From a virus: a DNA stretch of 53,802 bases. The first letter of the stretch is position 1, and every line of letters begins with the position of its first letter. The stretch covers positions 1-53,802 of IMG/VR virus record IMGVR_UViG_3300024344_000017, one strand, 5' to 3'. The notes beneath the pieces are model-generated. The model was not told the origin of the DNA. It was given only the letters and a program-made list of their open reading frames with translations, and ran no database searches. The position numbers and the translations under genes are program-made. Shown in pieces: positions 32,599 to 39,196 of this stretch.

Positions 32599-32915
32599 AA
32601 GGCAGAAATCCAACAGTAGCAGAAAAGAAACACATGGACTCGGTTAGAGAACTTGGTTGTATAGTGTGCAGACTACAAGGAAAAGGCATAAGACCTTGCG
32701 AAATACACCACATTGAAGGCAAAACCAAACCTAACGCACATTTCTTAGTATTGCCTTTATGCTTTGAGCATCATCGTATGGGTAGCGACAAAGAACCTAT
32801 TAGCAGACACCCTTATAAAAAAAGATTTGTAGAAGCGTATGGGACAGAGCAAGAATTACTAAAACAAGTAGAAGAATTGCTACAAATAGATTATGCCGAC
32901 ACATTACCTTTTTAA
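32595..32915 (+). CDS. HNH / Ref-like nuclease
   Basis: A 106-aa protein with CIVCRLQGKGIRPC (Cys pair), CEIHHIEGKTKPNAHFLVLP (catalytic His-His), CFEHHRMGSDKEPIS, and FVEAYGTEQELLKQVEELL. This matches the C-terminal nuclease domain of P1 Ref (RecA-dependent nuclease) and related phage HNH proteins. Overlaps the resolvase gene by 4 bases (ATGA). Confidence 0.75.
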   Translation: MKGRNPTVAEKKHMDSVRELGCIVCRLQGKGIRPCEIHHIEGKTKPNAHFLVLPLCFEHHRMGSDKEPISRHPYKKRFVEAYGTEQELLKQVEELLQIDYADTLPF

Positions 32916-32954
32916 ATACTTGCTGAAATTACTTGTTAAAATAAGCTAATTATT

Positions 32955-32995
32955 ATTCCGAAAAGGGTTGTTTTTTATCTAAAACTTGTTATAAT
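32955..32995 (+). promoter_or_regulatory. Operator plus promoter 4
   Basis: Operator ATTCC-GAAAA-GGGTT (32955-32969), -35 TTGTTT (32968-32973), 16-base spacer, -10 TATAAT (32990-32995). Predicted start about 33002; operator centre about 40 bases upstream. This start excludes the ATG at 32998 as initiator for the next gene. Confidence 0.72.
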
Positions 32996-33030
32996 ATATG
33001 TATATAAAACATAAAATGAAGGAAAATAAA

Positions 33031-33375
33031 ATGACTAAAATTAACGATAAAATGAAAGATAAAATGAAACTAGCTGAACTTCGTTTGCGTAAGAAAATGA
33101 ATAAAATAGAAGTTATTCTAGAAGCTAGAGATGAAAATGACCCAATACTTTCTAAGTATATAAACATGGGTTTTGTTAATACTCCAGAAGAAGTTGACAC
33201 TCTAATTGATACTTATGCAGAGCAGTTTCTACTTTTGGTTGAGCAAAATAGCGACTTGATGTGTGATTTCGGTATGGAGATTGAACATCTAACACCATGC
33301 CCTGTAATACAGAACTGGGAAGGAAGTCATGCTATTTTGGTTAAATACCCTAATGGAAATGTTGAGATACTTTAA
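33031..33375 (+). CDS. Hypothetical protein with own promoter
   Basis: A 114-aa protein starting MTKINDKMKDKMKLAELRLR (a lysine-rich helix) followed by an acidic region (VDTLIDTYAEQFLLLVEQNS). Start at 33031 follows GAAGGAAAATAAA and is downstream of the predicted transcript start; the in-frame ATGs at 32998 and 33016 are upstream of, or too near, that point. The stop codon TAA overlaps the next operator. No family recognised. Confidence 0.65.
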   Translation: MTKINDKMKDKMKLAELRLRKKMNKIEVILEARDENDPILSKYINMGFVNTPEEVDTLIDTYAEQFLLLVEQNSDLMCDFGMEIEHLTPCPVIQNWEGSHAILVKYPNGNVEIL

Positions 33376-33416
33376 TTCCAAAAAGGGTTGTTTTTAGTAT
33401 AGATAAATGTTATAAT
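33375..33416 (+). promoter_or_regulatory. Operator plus promoter 5 (ardC promoter)
   Basis: Operator ATTCC-AAAAA-GGGTT (33375-33389), -35 TTGTTT (33388-33393), 17-base spacer, -10 TATAAT (33411-33416). Operator centre about 41 bases upstream of the predicted start (about 33423). Leader TTGAAGGGGAATAAAATG leads directly to the ArdC-like gene. Confidence 0.72.
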
Positions 33417-33442
33417 ATAAGTATAAATTGAAGGGGAATAAA

Positions 33443-34321
33443 ATGAAAAAAAATGAAGTGTTCAAAAAAATCCAAACTAAGATTTTAGAACTGATGGAAA
33501 CTGAAGGTACTAATTGGACTAAATCTTGGCTCGGTTGTGGTCGTCCGACCAACGCTATAACTAAAAGACAATACAGAGGTATGAACCACTTTTGGTTATC
33601 AGTTCAAGGTTTCACATCAAACGAATGGGCAACTTTTAAACAATGGTCTAATGCAGGTCACAAAGTTAAGAAAGGTTCAACTGCCAGTCATGTCGTTTTT
33701 TGTGAAGTAAAAGACAAAAAGAAAGAATGGCTTAATGAAAAAGAAAGGGCAGAATTTCTTGAAACTGGCAAATTGCCTAAATACTGGCTTTGGAAAGTAT
33801 TCCCAGTATTCAATGCAGACCAAATAGATGGTTATGTTTCAGACAACATTGTTGAAAATCAAAAAACAGAACTAACTATTGATGAAGCATCAGAAATACA
33901 ATCTTTCATAGATAACTGCAACGCTGAAATAACTCATGGTGGTGATGTAGCTTGTTATATACCTAGTAGTGATAAAATCAATATGCCTGAAATGAAGTCT
34001 TTCTTTTCTGATGTTGATTACTTTTCCACCCTACTGCACGAACTAACTCATTGGACTAGAGAAAAGGGCAGAACTAATAGACAAGACAAAGACCTTGAGT
34101 ATGCTCAAGAAGAACTGGTCGCCGAAATTGGTTCAGCTTTCCTTTGCCAGTTGCTTGGTGTAGAAAAAACTGTAAGACCCGACCATGCTCAATACCTAAA
34201 CGCTTGGAAAGAAAGAATAGCGGATAGTGAAAAAGCAATGATAAGTGCTTTCAGCGATGCACAAAAAGCAGTAGATTTTTTAACTAATTTACAAGAGAAA
34301 AAAGAGAGAGAGGCTGCATAG
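33443..34321 (+). CDS. ArdC-like antirestriction protein with zincin domain
   Basis: A 292-aa protein. N-terminal ssDNA-binding (DUF1738/ArdC-N) domain: ILELMETEGTNWTKSWLGCG, NAITKRQYRGMNHFWLSV, FKQWSNAGHKVKKGSTASHV. C-terminal metallopeptidase: FSTLLHELTHWTREKG with the HExxH zinc motif and YAQEELVAEIGSAFLCQLLG with the third ligand (Glu). ArdC protects incoming DNA from host restriction. Start at 33443 is set by AAGGGG; a reading from 33428 would need a TTG. Under its own operator-promoter, so expressed early. Confidence 0.88.
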   Translation: MKKNEVFKKIQTKILELMETEGTNWTKSWLGCGRPTNAITKRQYRGMNHFWLSVQGFTSNEWATFKQWSNAGHKVKKGSTASHVVFCEVKDKKKEWLNEKERAEFLETGKLPKYWLWKVFPVFNADQIDGYVSDNIVENQKTELTIDEASEIQSFIDNCNAEITHGGDVACYIPSSDKINMPEMKSFFSDVDYFSTLLHELTHWTREKGRTNRQDKDLEYAQEELVAEIGSAFLCQLLGVEKTVRPDHAQYLNAWKERIADSEKAMISAFSDAQKAVDFLTNLQEKKEREAA

Positions 34322-34330
34322 CCTCTCTTT
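34305..34330 (+). terminator. Terminator-like hairpin at the ArdC stop
   Basis: AGAGAGAGGC (34305-34314), loop TGCATA, GCCTCTCTTT (34321-34330): a 10-bp stem, including one G-U pair. The ArdC stop codon (TAG) starts in the loop. Only a short T-run follows, so read-through into the next genes is likely; it may act as an attenuator. Confidence 0.5.
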
Positions 34331-34349
34331 ACTCTTGGGGGAGAATAAT

Positions 34350-34655
34350 ATGATTATGAACAAACTCTTAGAAATCCAGTCTATCATAGAAGATAGAGCA
34401 ATACCAAGCGACATGAATGACGAACAGTTGCCCTTCTATTTTTCTGAATCTAAAGACCAATACATCAACATACTTTTTATGGACTCTGTGCATTTGCTCA
34501 GAAGTTTCGCTAAAACATTGCAAGAAGTAGAAAGATTGAGGGAAGAAAACTGCGAATTGCAAGGTATGAATAGTGAAATACCACAAGAAGAAAAGGAAAC
34601 ACTAGTTCAAATATGGGATTTATTAAACAAAGAAAAAACAAGGAGTGCAAAATGA
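34350..34655 (+). CDS. Hypothetical helical protein
   Basis: A 101-aa acidic helical protein with a probable coiled coil near residues 50-75 (FAKTLQEVERLREENCELQG). Start at 34350 (MIMNKLLEIQ) after GGGGGAG. Ends with an overlap of four bases with the next gene. Family unknown. Confidence 0.6.
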   Translation: MIMNKLLEIQSIIEDRAIPSDMNDEQLPFYFSESKDQYINILFMDSVHLLRSFAKTLQEVERLREENCELQGMNSEIPQEEKETLVQIWDLLNKEKTRSAK

Positions 34656-34843
34656 CTATACCAGTAATATCTTTTAATAAACAGGTTCGTACCGACCTTG
34701 AAAACAAATATGGTATAACTAGGGACACACTTATAAAAGATGTGCAGAAACTAATGAATAAAGAAGATTATGAAACATGGGTTAACGCTTTTAAATACCC
34801 TAATCGCATAGTGCTTCGTGTTATAGATGGCGGTGTTTTATGA
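34652..34843 (+). CDS. Small hypothetical protein (63 aa)
   Basis: A 63-aa protein (MTIPVISFNKQVRTDLENKY...). Start at 34652 is an ATGA overlap with the previous gene and has an AAGGAG 6 bases upstream, preferred to an in-frame ATG at 34613. Has a helical core (TRDTLIKDVQKLMNKEDYET) and ends with a strand (NRIVLRVIDGG). Overlaps the next gene by 4 bases. Confidence 0.6.
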   Translation: MTIPVISFNKQVRTDLENKYGITRDTLIKDVQKLMNKEDYETWVNAFKYPNRIVLRVIDGGVL

Positions 34844-35151
34844 GTATTTCAGAATACGAATTATTCAAACGACTTGACGCTGAGTTTGATGATGTTAATT
34901 TCAGCACATATCCAGTAAGCAAACCTACATCAGAAATAATGGTCAGCTTTCCTGTAGAAAACATTGCTTCTATACGAAAAAGTGTCCCTACTTACGATGG
35001 CTACCAAGAAATACTAGAGCGTGTAATAGGCATTATAATAAATGAAAAGTTAGATGATATGGTTGAAGATAGTTTAGTAACAAAGGTGCGTATCTTTGAA
35101 GACGAAATATCTACAATGCTATCAGGACGATATGACGATGTTGATGAATAA
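34840..35151 (+). CDS. Hypothetical acidic protein
   Basis: A 103-aa acidic protein (MSISEYELFKRLDAEFDDV...; IIINEKLDDMVEDSLVTKVR). Starts at an ATGA overlap. No recognisable domain; part of the small-gene run after ArdC. Confidence 0.6.
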   Translation: MSISEYELFKRLDAEFDDVNFSTYPVSKPTSEIMVSFPVENIASIRKSVPTYDGYQEILERVIGIIINEKLDDMVEDSLVTKVRIFEDEISTMLSGRYDDVDE

Positions 35152-35326
35152 TACTTACTTGGAATTACCGCAATTCATTTATGACAAAAAACAAACGCAT
35201 GAGTCTAATTTTCAAGTTTGGTATGACATGAATTGTTGGGAAAAAAAAGGATTTAATGAAGATGTTTATACTACAAAAGAAGCAAGAAAGGTTTTTAATT
35301 CTCTTTATAGTAAATCTTTATTTTAA
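35132..35326 (+). CDS. Small hypothetical protein at the transcript end
   Basis: A 60-64-aa protein. ATGs at 35132, 35138 and 35144 are all in frame; 35132 has AGGA four bases upstream, so it is chosen. Core: QFIYDKKQTHESNFQVWYDM, ending NSLYSKSLF. Its stop overlaps the stop of the converging minus-strand gene at 35323, so no spacer terminator exists between them. Confidence 0.5.
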   Translation: MTMLMNNTYLELPQFIYDKKQTHESNFQVWYDMNCWEKKGFNEDVYTTKEARKVFNSLYSKSLF

Positions 35327-35574
35327 TTTTTGACAGAAGTCAGAGATGGCTTTGATTGTTTGCTTTCAGAACTGTATTTAATGTTGAGACCTGCAAGTGT
35401 GCATAGACGATTTTTCTCATCAAGACCTTTGTCTGTTATAGCGTAGATATTATCTTTTTTTTCAGCGAACCCTAACTGCACAATCTCCAACAACGCTTCA
35501 TCAGGTACTTCCTCTTTGAACATTACAGAAAGTATCGCACCTAATCTTTTGTTTTGTTTTTTACTTAATGCCAT
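35323..35574 (-). CDS. Small winged-helix-like protein, end of the late operon
   Basis: An 83-aa basic protein. KKQNKRLGAILSVMFKEEVPDEA, LLEIVQLGFAEKKDNIYAIT and DKGLDEKNRL read as helix, helix, wing, helix: a small winged-helix pattern. It lies last in the minus-strand late operon, 3 bases after the endolysin region. Could be a regulator; no family recognised. Confidence 0.55.
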   Translation of the reverse strand: MALSKKQNKRLGAILSVMFKEEVPDEALLEIVQLGFAEKKDNIYAITDKGLDEKNRLCTLAGLNIKYSSESKQSKPSLTSVKN

Positions 35575-35577
35575 GCC

Positions 35578-36021
35578 TTAAACATCAATCCATTCCTCAC
35601 CTTGAAACATTAAAGATTCAGCTTCCCTTCTCCTAATCAAACCATCTAAAGTGTTGCCACCTGCTTTATTCCATCTACGCATTTCTGATGGGACTTGCTC
35701 GTATTTGCCTTCATTCAATACTTTAAGCATAGTAGATGCTTTCAGATTTCCTACACCTAGATTGAATGTCCATGCCACTAAAGCGTCAAACTGATTTTGT
35801 GATAAATCTACTGTTACGCTGTCATTAACATATTGTTCAAATTCCTCTATATCTTTATCTAACATAGCTTCTGCCATGTCTTGTGAAATAGACATGCCAT
35901 CTGTAACATCTGCTGTATGCCCATATCCAATTGTTAAAACATCTGCGCTACACAAATAGCTTTCCAGACGACACCCTTCAAACTTCTTAATTAAAGATAA
36001 ACCTTCTTGACTACATTTCAT
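35578..36021 (-). CDS. Endolysin, GH24 phage lysozyme
   Basis: A 147-aa lysozyme. Residues 6-40 give EGLSLIKKFEGCRLESYLCS and ADVLTIGYGHT, with the catalytic triad Glu15, Cys24 and Thr30 at the spacing of T4 lysozyme Glu11-Asp20-Thr26 (Cys in place of Asp is common in this family). C-terminal helices: QFDALVAWTFNLGVGNLKAS, GLIRRREAES. Start at 36021 has a G-rich ribosome site; a longer in-frame reading from 36147 lies inside the nuclease gene. No signal peptide, so it needs a holin. Cuts the peptidoglycan sugar chain. Confidence 0.92.
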   Translation of the reverse strand: MKCSQEGLSLIKKFEGCRLESYLCSADVLTIGYGHTADVTDGMSISQDMAEAMLDKDIEEFEQYVNDSVTVDLSQNQFDALVAWTFNLGVGNLKASTMLKVLNEGKYEQVPSEMRRWNKAGGNTLDGLIRRREAESLMFQGEEWIDV

Positions 36022-36022
36022 T

Positions 36023-36394
36023 TTAATAATCCCCCCAGACTTTTGATTTTTTTCCGCCATAATACTCAACTGCGTGTCCTTCTTTAATAAGTATTTGGCA
36101 AATATCTTCGCCATCAGTCGTGTGAGGTATGCCAAGTATTCTCCCATACTTGCCTTTACCTAATGAAAGTAATTGTAGGTTTTCTCCACATAACTCTATC
36201 AGTCTCGCTTTAGCTTCTAGACCTAGCTTTTTCTCTGCTAAATCTCTTGTTCTTGATTCTGGTGTATCAATGCCATGTAATCTAACCCTCTGTTTAGATA
36301 GCACGACATTGAATCCCAAATCTATATTCACATCAATGGTATCACCATCAATCACCCTATCTAGAGTGCAATTATAATAATAGGGTTTCGCCAT
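36023..36394 (-). CDS. Staphylococcal-nuclease-like protein
   Basis: A 123-aa SNase-fold nuclease. Motifs: DRVIDGDTIDV (Asp16-Gly-Asp18-Thr19, calcium site), VRLHGIDTPESRTRD (Arg38, Asp43, Thr44, Glu46) and KYGRILG (Arg85), which correspond to the catalytic Arg, Asp, Thr, Glu and Arg of micrococcal nuclease. No signal peptide is evident. It may degrade host DNA for nucleotides or act at lysis. Lies between the holin candidate and endolysin, almost abutting both. Confidence 0.88.
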   Translation of the reverse strand: MAKPYYYNCTLDRVIDGDTIDVNIDLGFNVVLSKQRVRLHGIDTPESRTRDLAEKKLGLEAKARLIELCGENLQLLSLGKGKYGRILGIPHTTDGEDICQILIKEGHAVEYYGGKKSKVWGDY

Positions 36395-36576
36395 TATTTT
36401 TTATTGGGTGGCAACATTTTTGCCTTACCGATATTGAGAGCAAGAATTTCTATTCCTTTATACAGCTTACCCAAAAGGTCATCGTCTTTCGGTGTAGGTG
36501 TCATAGCTGCTATGAAACTTGCAGCGCATACAATAGTGGTAATGATTGATACAATATTAATAATTATGTCAAGCAT
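36394..36576 (-). CDS. Small membrane protein, holin candidate
   Basis: A 60-aa protein with one N-terminal hydrophobic segment (about residues 3-25, IIINIVSIITTIVCAASFIAAM) followed by TPTPKDDDLLGKLYKGIEIL and a basic end (KAKMLPPNKK). A single short membrane helix with a positively charged tail beside endolysin and spanins fits a small holin or pinholin. The candidate at 42719-43096 competes for the role. Overlaps the nuclease gene by one base. Confidence 0.6.
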   Translation of the reverse strand: MLDIIINIVSIITTIVCAASFIAAMTPTPKDDDLLGKLYKGIEILALNIGKAKMLPPNKK

Positions 36577-36614
36577 ACTTTTCTCCTATTTTTGCCAAAT
36601 CATATCCGAAAATA

Positions 36615-37013
36615 CTAATTATTTCCAGTTTCGTCCACTTCGTCTTGTTTGTCGTATTCTCTATAGTATTTGATAATTGATATTATGTTATTAGTGTATC
36701 TAGTAATTTCTGCCATATTTGTAGAGAGATTTTCGTATTGTTGTGTGGTTAATGCGTAGTATGGTCTCGCAGGTGCTTTACCTTCATCTACTAAAGCAAG
36801 ATACTCTGCCATCAATTCAGGTGTGAGTATTTCAAACTCTACATCAACCAACTGCATCTCTAAAGGCATTGGTGGGTGATACATCGGCGGTGGTTCTGCA
36901 ATAGTTCTGACTTCTACTGGCGCAACTGATTTAGGTATTAACGAACAACCGCTTATCATAAAAGTGGCAAGTAATGTGCTAATTACTATTTTCTGCATTT
37001 TCTTTTGGTTCAA
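36615..37013 (-). CDS. Outer-membrane lipoprotein, o-spanin-like
   Basis: A 132-aa lipoprotein: hydrophobic N-terminus ending in the lipobox MISGC (Cys23), then a proline-rich stretch (AEPPPMYHPPMPLEM), then a helical C-terminus. It overlaps the i-spanin gene by 35 bases, as spanin pairs often do. With the i-spanin it would fuse inner and outer membranes after endolysin action. Confidence 0.75.
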   Translation of the reverse strand: MNQKKMQKIVISTLLATFMISGCSLIPKSVAPVEVRTIAEPPPMYHPPMPLEMQLVDVEFEILTPELMAEYLALVDEGKAPARPYYALTTQQYENLSTNMAEITRYTNNIISIIKYYREYDKQDEVDETGNN

Positions 37014-37392
37014 ACATATCTGGATTAGTCAATTCTATCAGATTTTCCATTACTTTTGCAGATGCTCTATTAACTCTAGTTTCTATCAGCTTCGGTTTCA
37101 TCAAAGCAAGATTGTTTAAATCGTGCCTAGCGAATTTGTTTCTTAGTTCTGTTACTGCCCTTTGTGCCTCTGATTTCTCTGCATTGAGTTCGTCTAACTG
37201 TGCTTCGTGTCTTTGTTGGTTCTCTAAATAATTCTTTATAGACTCGTTTTGTTCTTCTATTTTACCTTCAAGAACAATAGCATTACCACGCAAGACAGAT
37301 AACTGTTCACTTAGATATTTAATATACATACCTGAAGCACTTGCAGTTATTACCAACAGACCGCCTAATATCAGACTTAACTTAAACCCCAT
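36979..37392 (-). CDS. Inner-membrane spanin-like protein (i-spanin)
   Basis: A 137-aa protein with an N-terminal membrane helix (LSLILGGLLVITASASGMYI, about residues 5-24) and a long periplasmic coiled coil (VLEGKIEEQNESIKNYLENQ to QRAVTELRNK, about residues 38-108). The C-terminal segment ARHDLNNLALMKPKLIETRV is like the conserved end of phage i-spanins. Overlaps the cyclase gene by 11 bases and the o-spanin by 35. Confidence 0.8.
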   Translation of the reverse strand: MGFKLSLILGGLLVITASASGMYIKYLSEQLSVLRGNAIVLEGKIEEQNESIKNYLENQQRHEAQLDELNAEKSEAQRAVTELRNKFARHDLNNLALMKPKLIETRVNRASAKVMENLIELTNPDMFEPKENAENSN

Positions 37393-39151
37393 ATATCCTC
37401 ACAGTATTCGCTTTTCCCTTAACTTTAATATCATTAATATATCTTAAGTCATATTGACTTACATTTGCAGTATTTTCACCGATTAATATATCTTCTTTTT
37501 GTTCTTTCGTAGCACTTTCCAACCTTGCTGCTAGATTAACGCTATCTCCTATAGCTGTGTAATCAAATCTTGTAGCACTACCCATATTGCCAATAACTGC
37601 ATCTCCTGTATTTATACCAATGCCTATAGCAATTTCTGGGAGTCCTTCTTCTAACAACTCTTTGTTTAACTCTTTCATGTTATCTATGATTTGAAACGCA
37701 CAAACGATTGCATTATCTTCATGGTTTTTTTGGTCTAAAGGTGCATTGAATACTGCCATCATGGCATCACCGATATACTTATCTACCATACCACCAGTTT
37801 GTTGCACCGCTTTTTGTTGTGCTGTTAGTGCTTTGTTCATAATATATGTCACTTGTTCAGGCGGTAATGACTCTGACATACTTGTGAACCCTCTGACATC
37901 AGTAAATAGAAAAGTCGCATATCTTTTTTCTCCGCCCAATTTCAACAATTCAGGATTAGATTGCAGTCTTTTTACTTGTTTCGGGTCTAAATAATGTTCA
38001 AATTGTTTTTTAATTTGCTGTCTTAGTAGGTATTGCTGTCTAAAATTGAGATAAAATGCTACTGAACCTGCTATAAATTGGGTTATGAGCGTGTAAGAAA
38101 CATCTATTAGTATGCCTTCTTTAGCAGTATAAACCCCATAAGAGCCTGTTAGAGCCATTATAACTACAAATGATACTAGACCTGAGGTAATGCCTAAAGA
38201 CCTCACTAAGAGCCATATAAGACCTACAGAGAGCAAATATATACACAACTCCAACGCTAAACTATAATCAGGTATATAAGGACTGTTTTGTATCAACAAA
38301 GACTCAGCTAGTGCTGCTTGTATATAATGAGGCTCTAATAATCCAACTGGAGTAGCTACTTGTGGCATTATGCCTTTAGCAGTGACACCTACGAAAACAA
38401 ATTGACCTGCGACCTGCATATCTTTCAAAGATGTTTCATGTGGAACAACCCAAGAAACCCATTTTCTTCCCATACTATCTGTTTTAACAGGCGGAACACC
38501 TTTCACAGTTATTTCTTGTATGCCATTTTGATTAGTTTTGATTATGTATGTATCAGAACCAGTCAACGATTTAAGGACTTGTGTTCCAAAAGAAGCTAAC
38601 CAACCATCAGGAGTCCTATATAACATAGGTATTCTCCTAACTAGATTGTCTATGTCTGCAGGTGCAGATGCTATGCCTTGTAAGGTGTAATCGGTTATTG
38701 GTTCTACATTTTCAACAGTTCCTGCAGAAAGATAGCCACCTATATCTTCTCCTAGAATGACAGTACCAGTAGTTTGCGGATAGTTTTGATTGTTGTTTTC
38801 AAACAAAGCAATAACTGATGGTGATAGACTTAAAGCATTGCTGAACTCTACATCACCACCCATTCTATCTTTGTGTGGGAAACCTATAACCCAACCGACA
38901 CCCATAGCACCTTTGTCTAATAACTGTTGATGTATCTCTGCTAATCTTTGTCTCGGTAAAGGATAACCACCTTCAGCATCAATATCTTCTTCAGTTAAAT
39001 TGAGTATTGCGAAATTACCTGATGGCATAGGTGTTTCTACCAAAGCGTCAAAGGTTTTTAGTTTTATGGTTTCGGTAATACTAGATTGGAATATAAATGG
39101 CAGTGATAATACTGCTAACAATAATAATCCTTGTGAATACTTATTATTCAT
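37382..39151 (-). CDS. CHASE2-domain membrane adenylate cyclase (class III)
   Basis: A 589-aa sensor enzyme, unusual in a phage. Residues about 8-24 membrane helix; 25-290 extracytoplasmic CHASE2 domain (LKTFDALVETPMPSGNFAIL, VGWVIGFP, IDNLVRRIPMLYRT); three membrane helices (about 297-318, 323-341, 347-369); short linker; class III cyclase 405-589. The catalytic site looks intact: metal Asp418 (FTDVRGFTSMS) and Asp462 (KYIGDAMMAVF), adenine-specifying Lys458 and Thr532 (FDYTAIGDSVNLAARLE), Asn539 and Arg543. It would make cAMP in response to a periplasmic signal. Located directly downstream of the FecR gene. CHASE2 cyclases beside FecR proteins are known in bacteria. Confidence 0.93.
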   Translation of the reverse strand: MNNKYSQGLLLLAVLSLPFIFQSSITETIKLKTFDALVETPMPSGNFAILNLTEEDIDAEGGYPLPRQRLAEIHQQLLDKGAMGVGWVIGFPHKDRMGGDVEFSNALSLSPSVIALFENNNQNYPQTTGTVILGEDIGGYLSAGTVENVEPITDYTLQGIASAPADIDNLVRRIPMLYRTPDGWLASFGTQVLKSLTGSDTYIIKTNQNGIQEITVKGVPPVKTDSMGRKWVSWVVPHETSLKDMQVAGQFVFVGVTAKGIMPQVATPVGLLEPHYIQAALAESLLIQNSPYIPDYSLALELCIYLLSVGLIWLLVRSLGITSGLVSFVVIMALTGSYGVYTAKEGILIDVSYTLITQFIAGSVAFYLNFRQQYLLRQQIKKQFEHYLDPKQVKRLQSNPELLKLGGEKRYATFLFTDVRGFTSMSESLPPEQVTYIMNKALTAQQKAVQQTGGMVDKYIGDAMMAVFNAPLDQKNHEDNAIVCAFQIIDNMKELNKELLEEGLPEIAIGIGINTGDAVIGNMGSATRFDYTAIGDSVNLAARLESATKEQKEDILIGENTANVSQYDLRYINDIKVKGKANTVRIYGV

Positions 39152-39165
39152 TTTTCTTATATTAG

Positions 39166-39194
39166 ATTATACATTTTATTGATTTTCTTTTTAA
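39166..39194 (-). promoter_or_regulatory. Candidate promoter of the cyclase gene
   Basis: On the minus strand: weak -35 TTAAAA (39194-39189), 17-base spacer, consensus -10 TATAAT (39171-39166). The predicted start is about 8 bases before the ATG, leaving almost no leader. The 45-base gap between FecR and cyclase is the largest in this cassette. AT-rich DNA makes chance matches common. Confidence 0.35.
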
Positions 39195-39196
39195 CA

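Noticed and set aside
19558-35322. CRISPR arrays, tRNA genes or a glutamine-type riboswitch
   Set aside because: I looked for repeat-spacer patterns, cloverleaf ends and the known conserved riboswitch core in the intergenic gaps and saw none; the gaps are all under about 120 bases.
36394-36576. Naming the 60-aa protein firmly as the holin
   Set aside because: A second candidate (42719-43096) and two more small membrane proteins exist; topology alone cannot decide.
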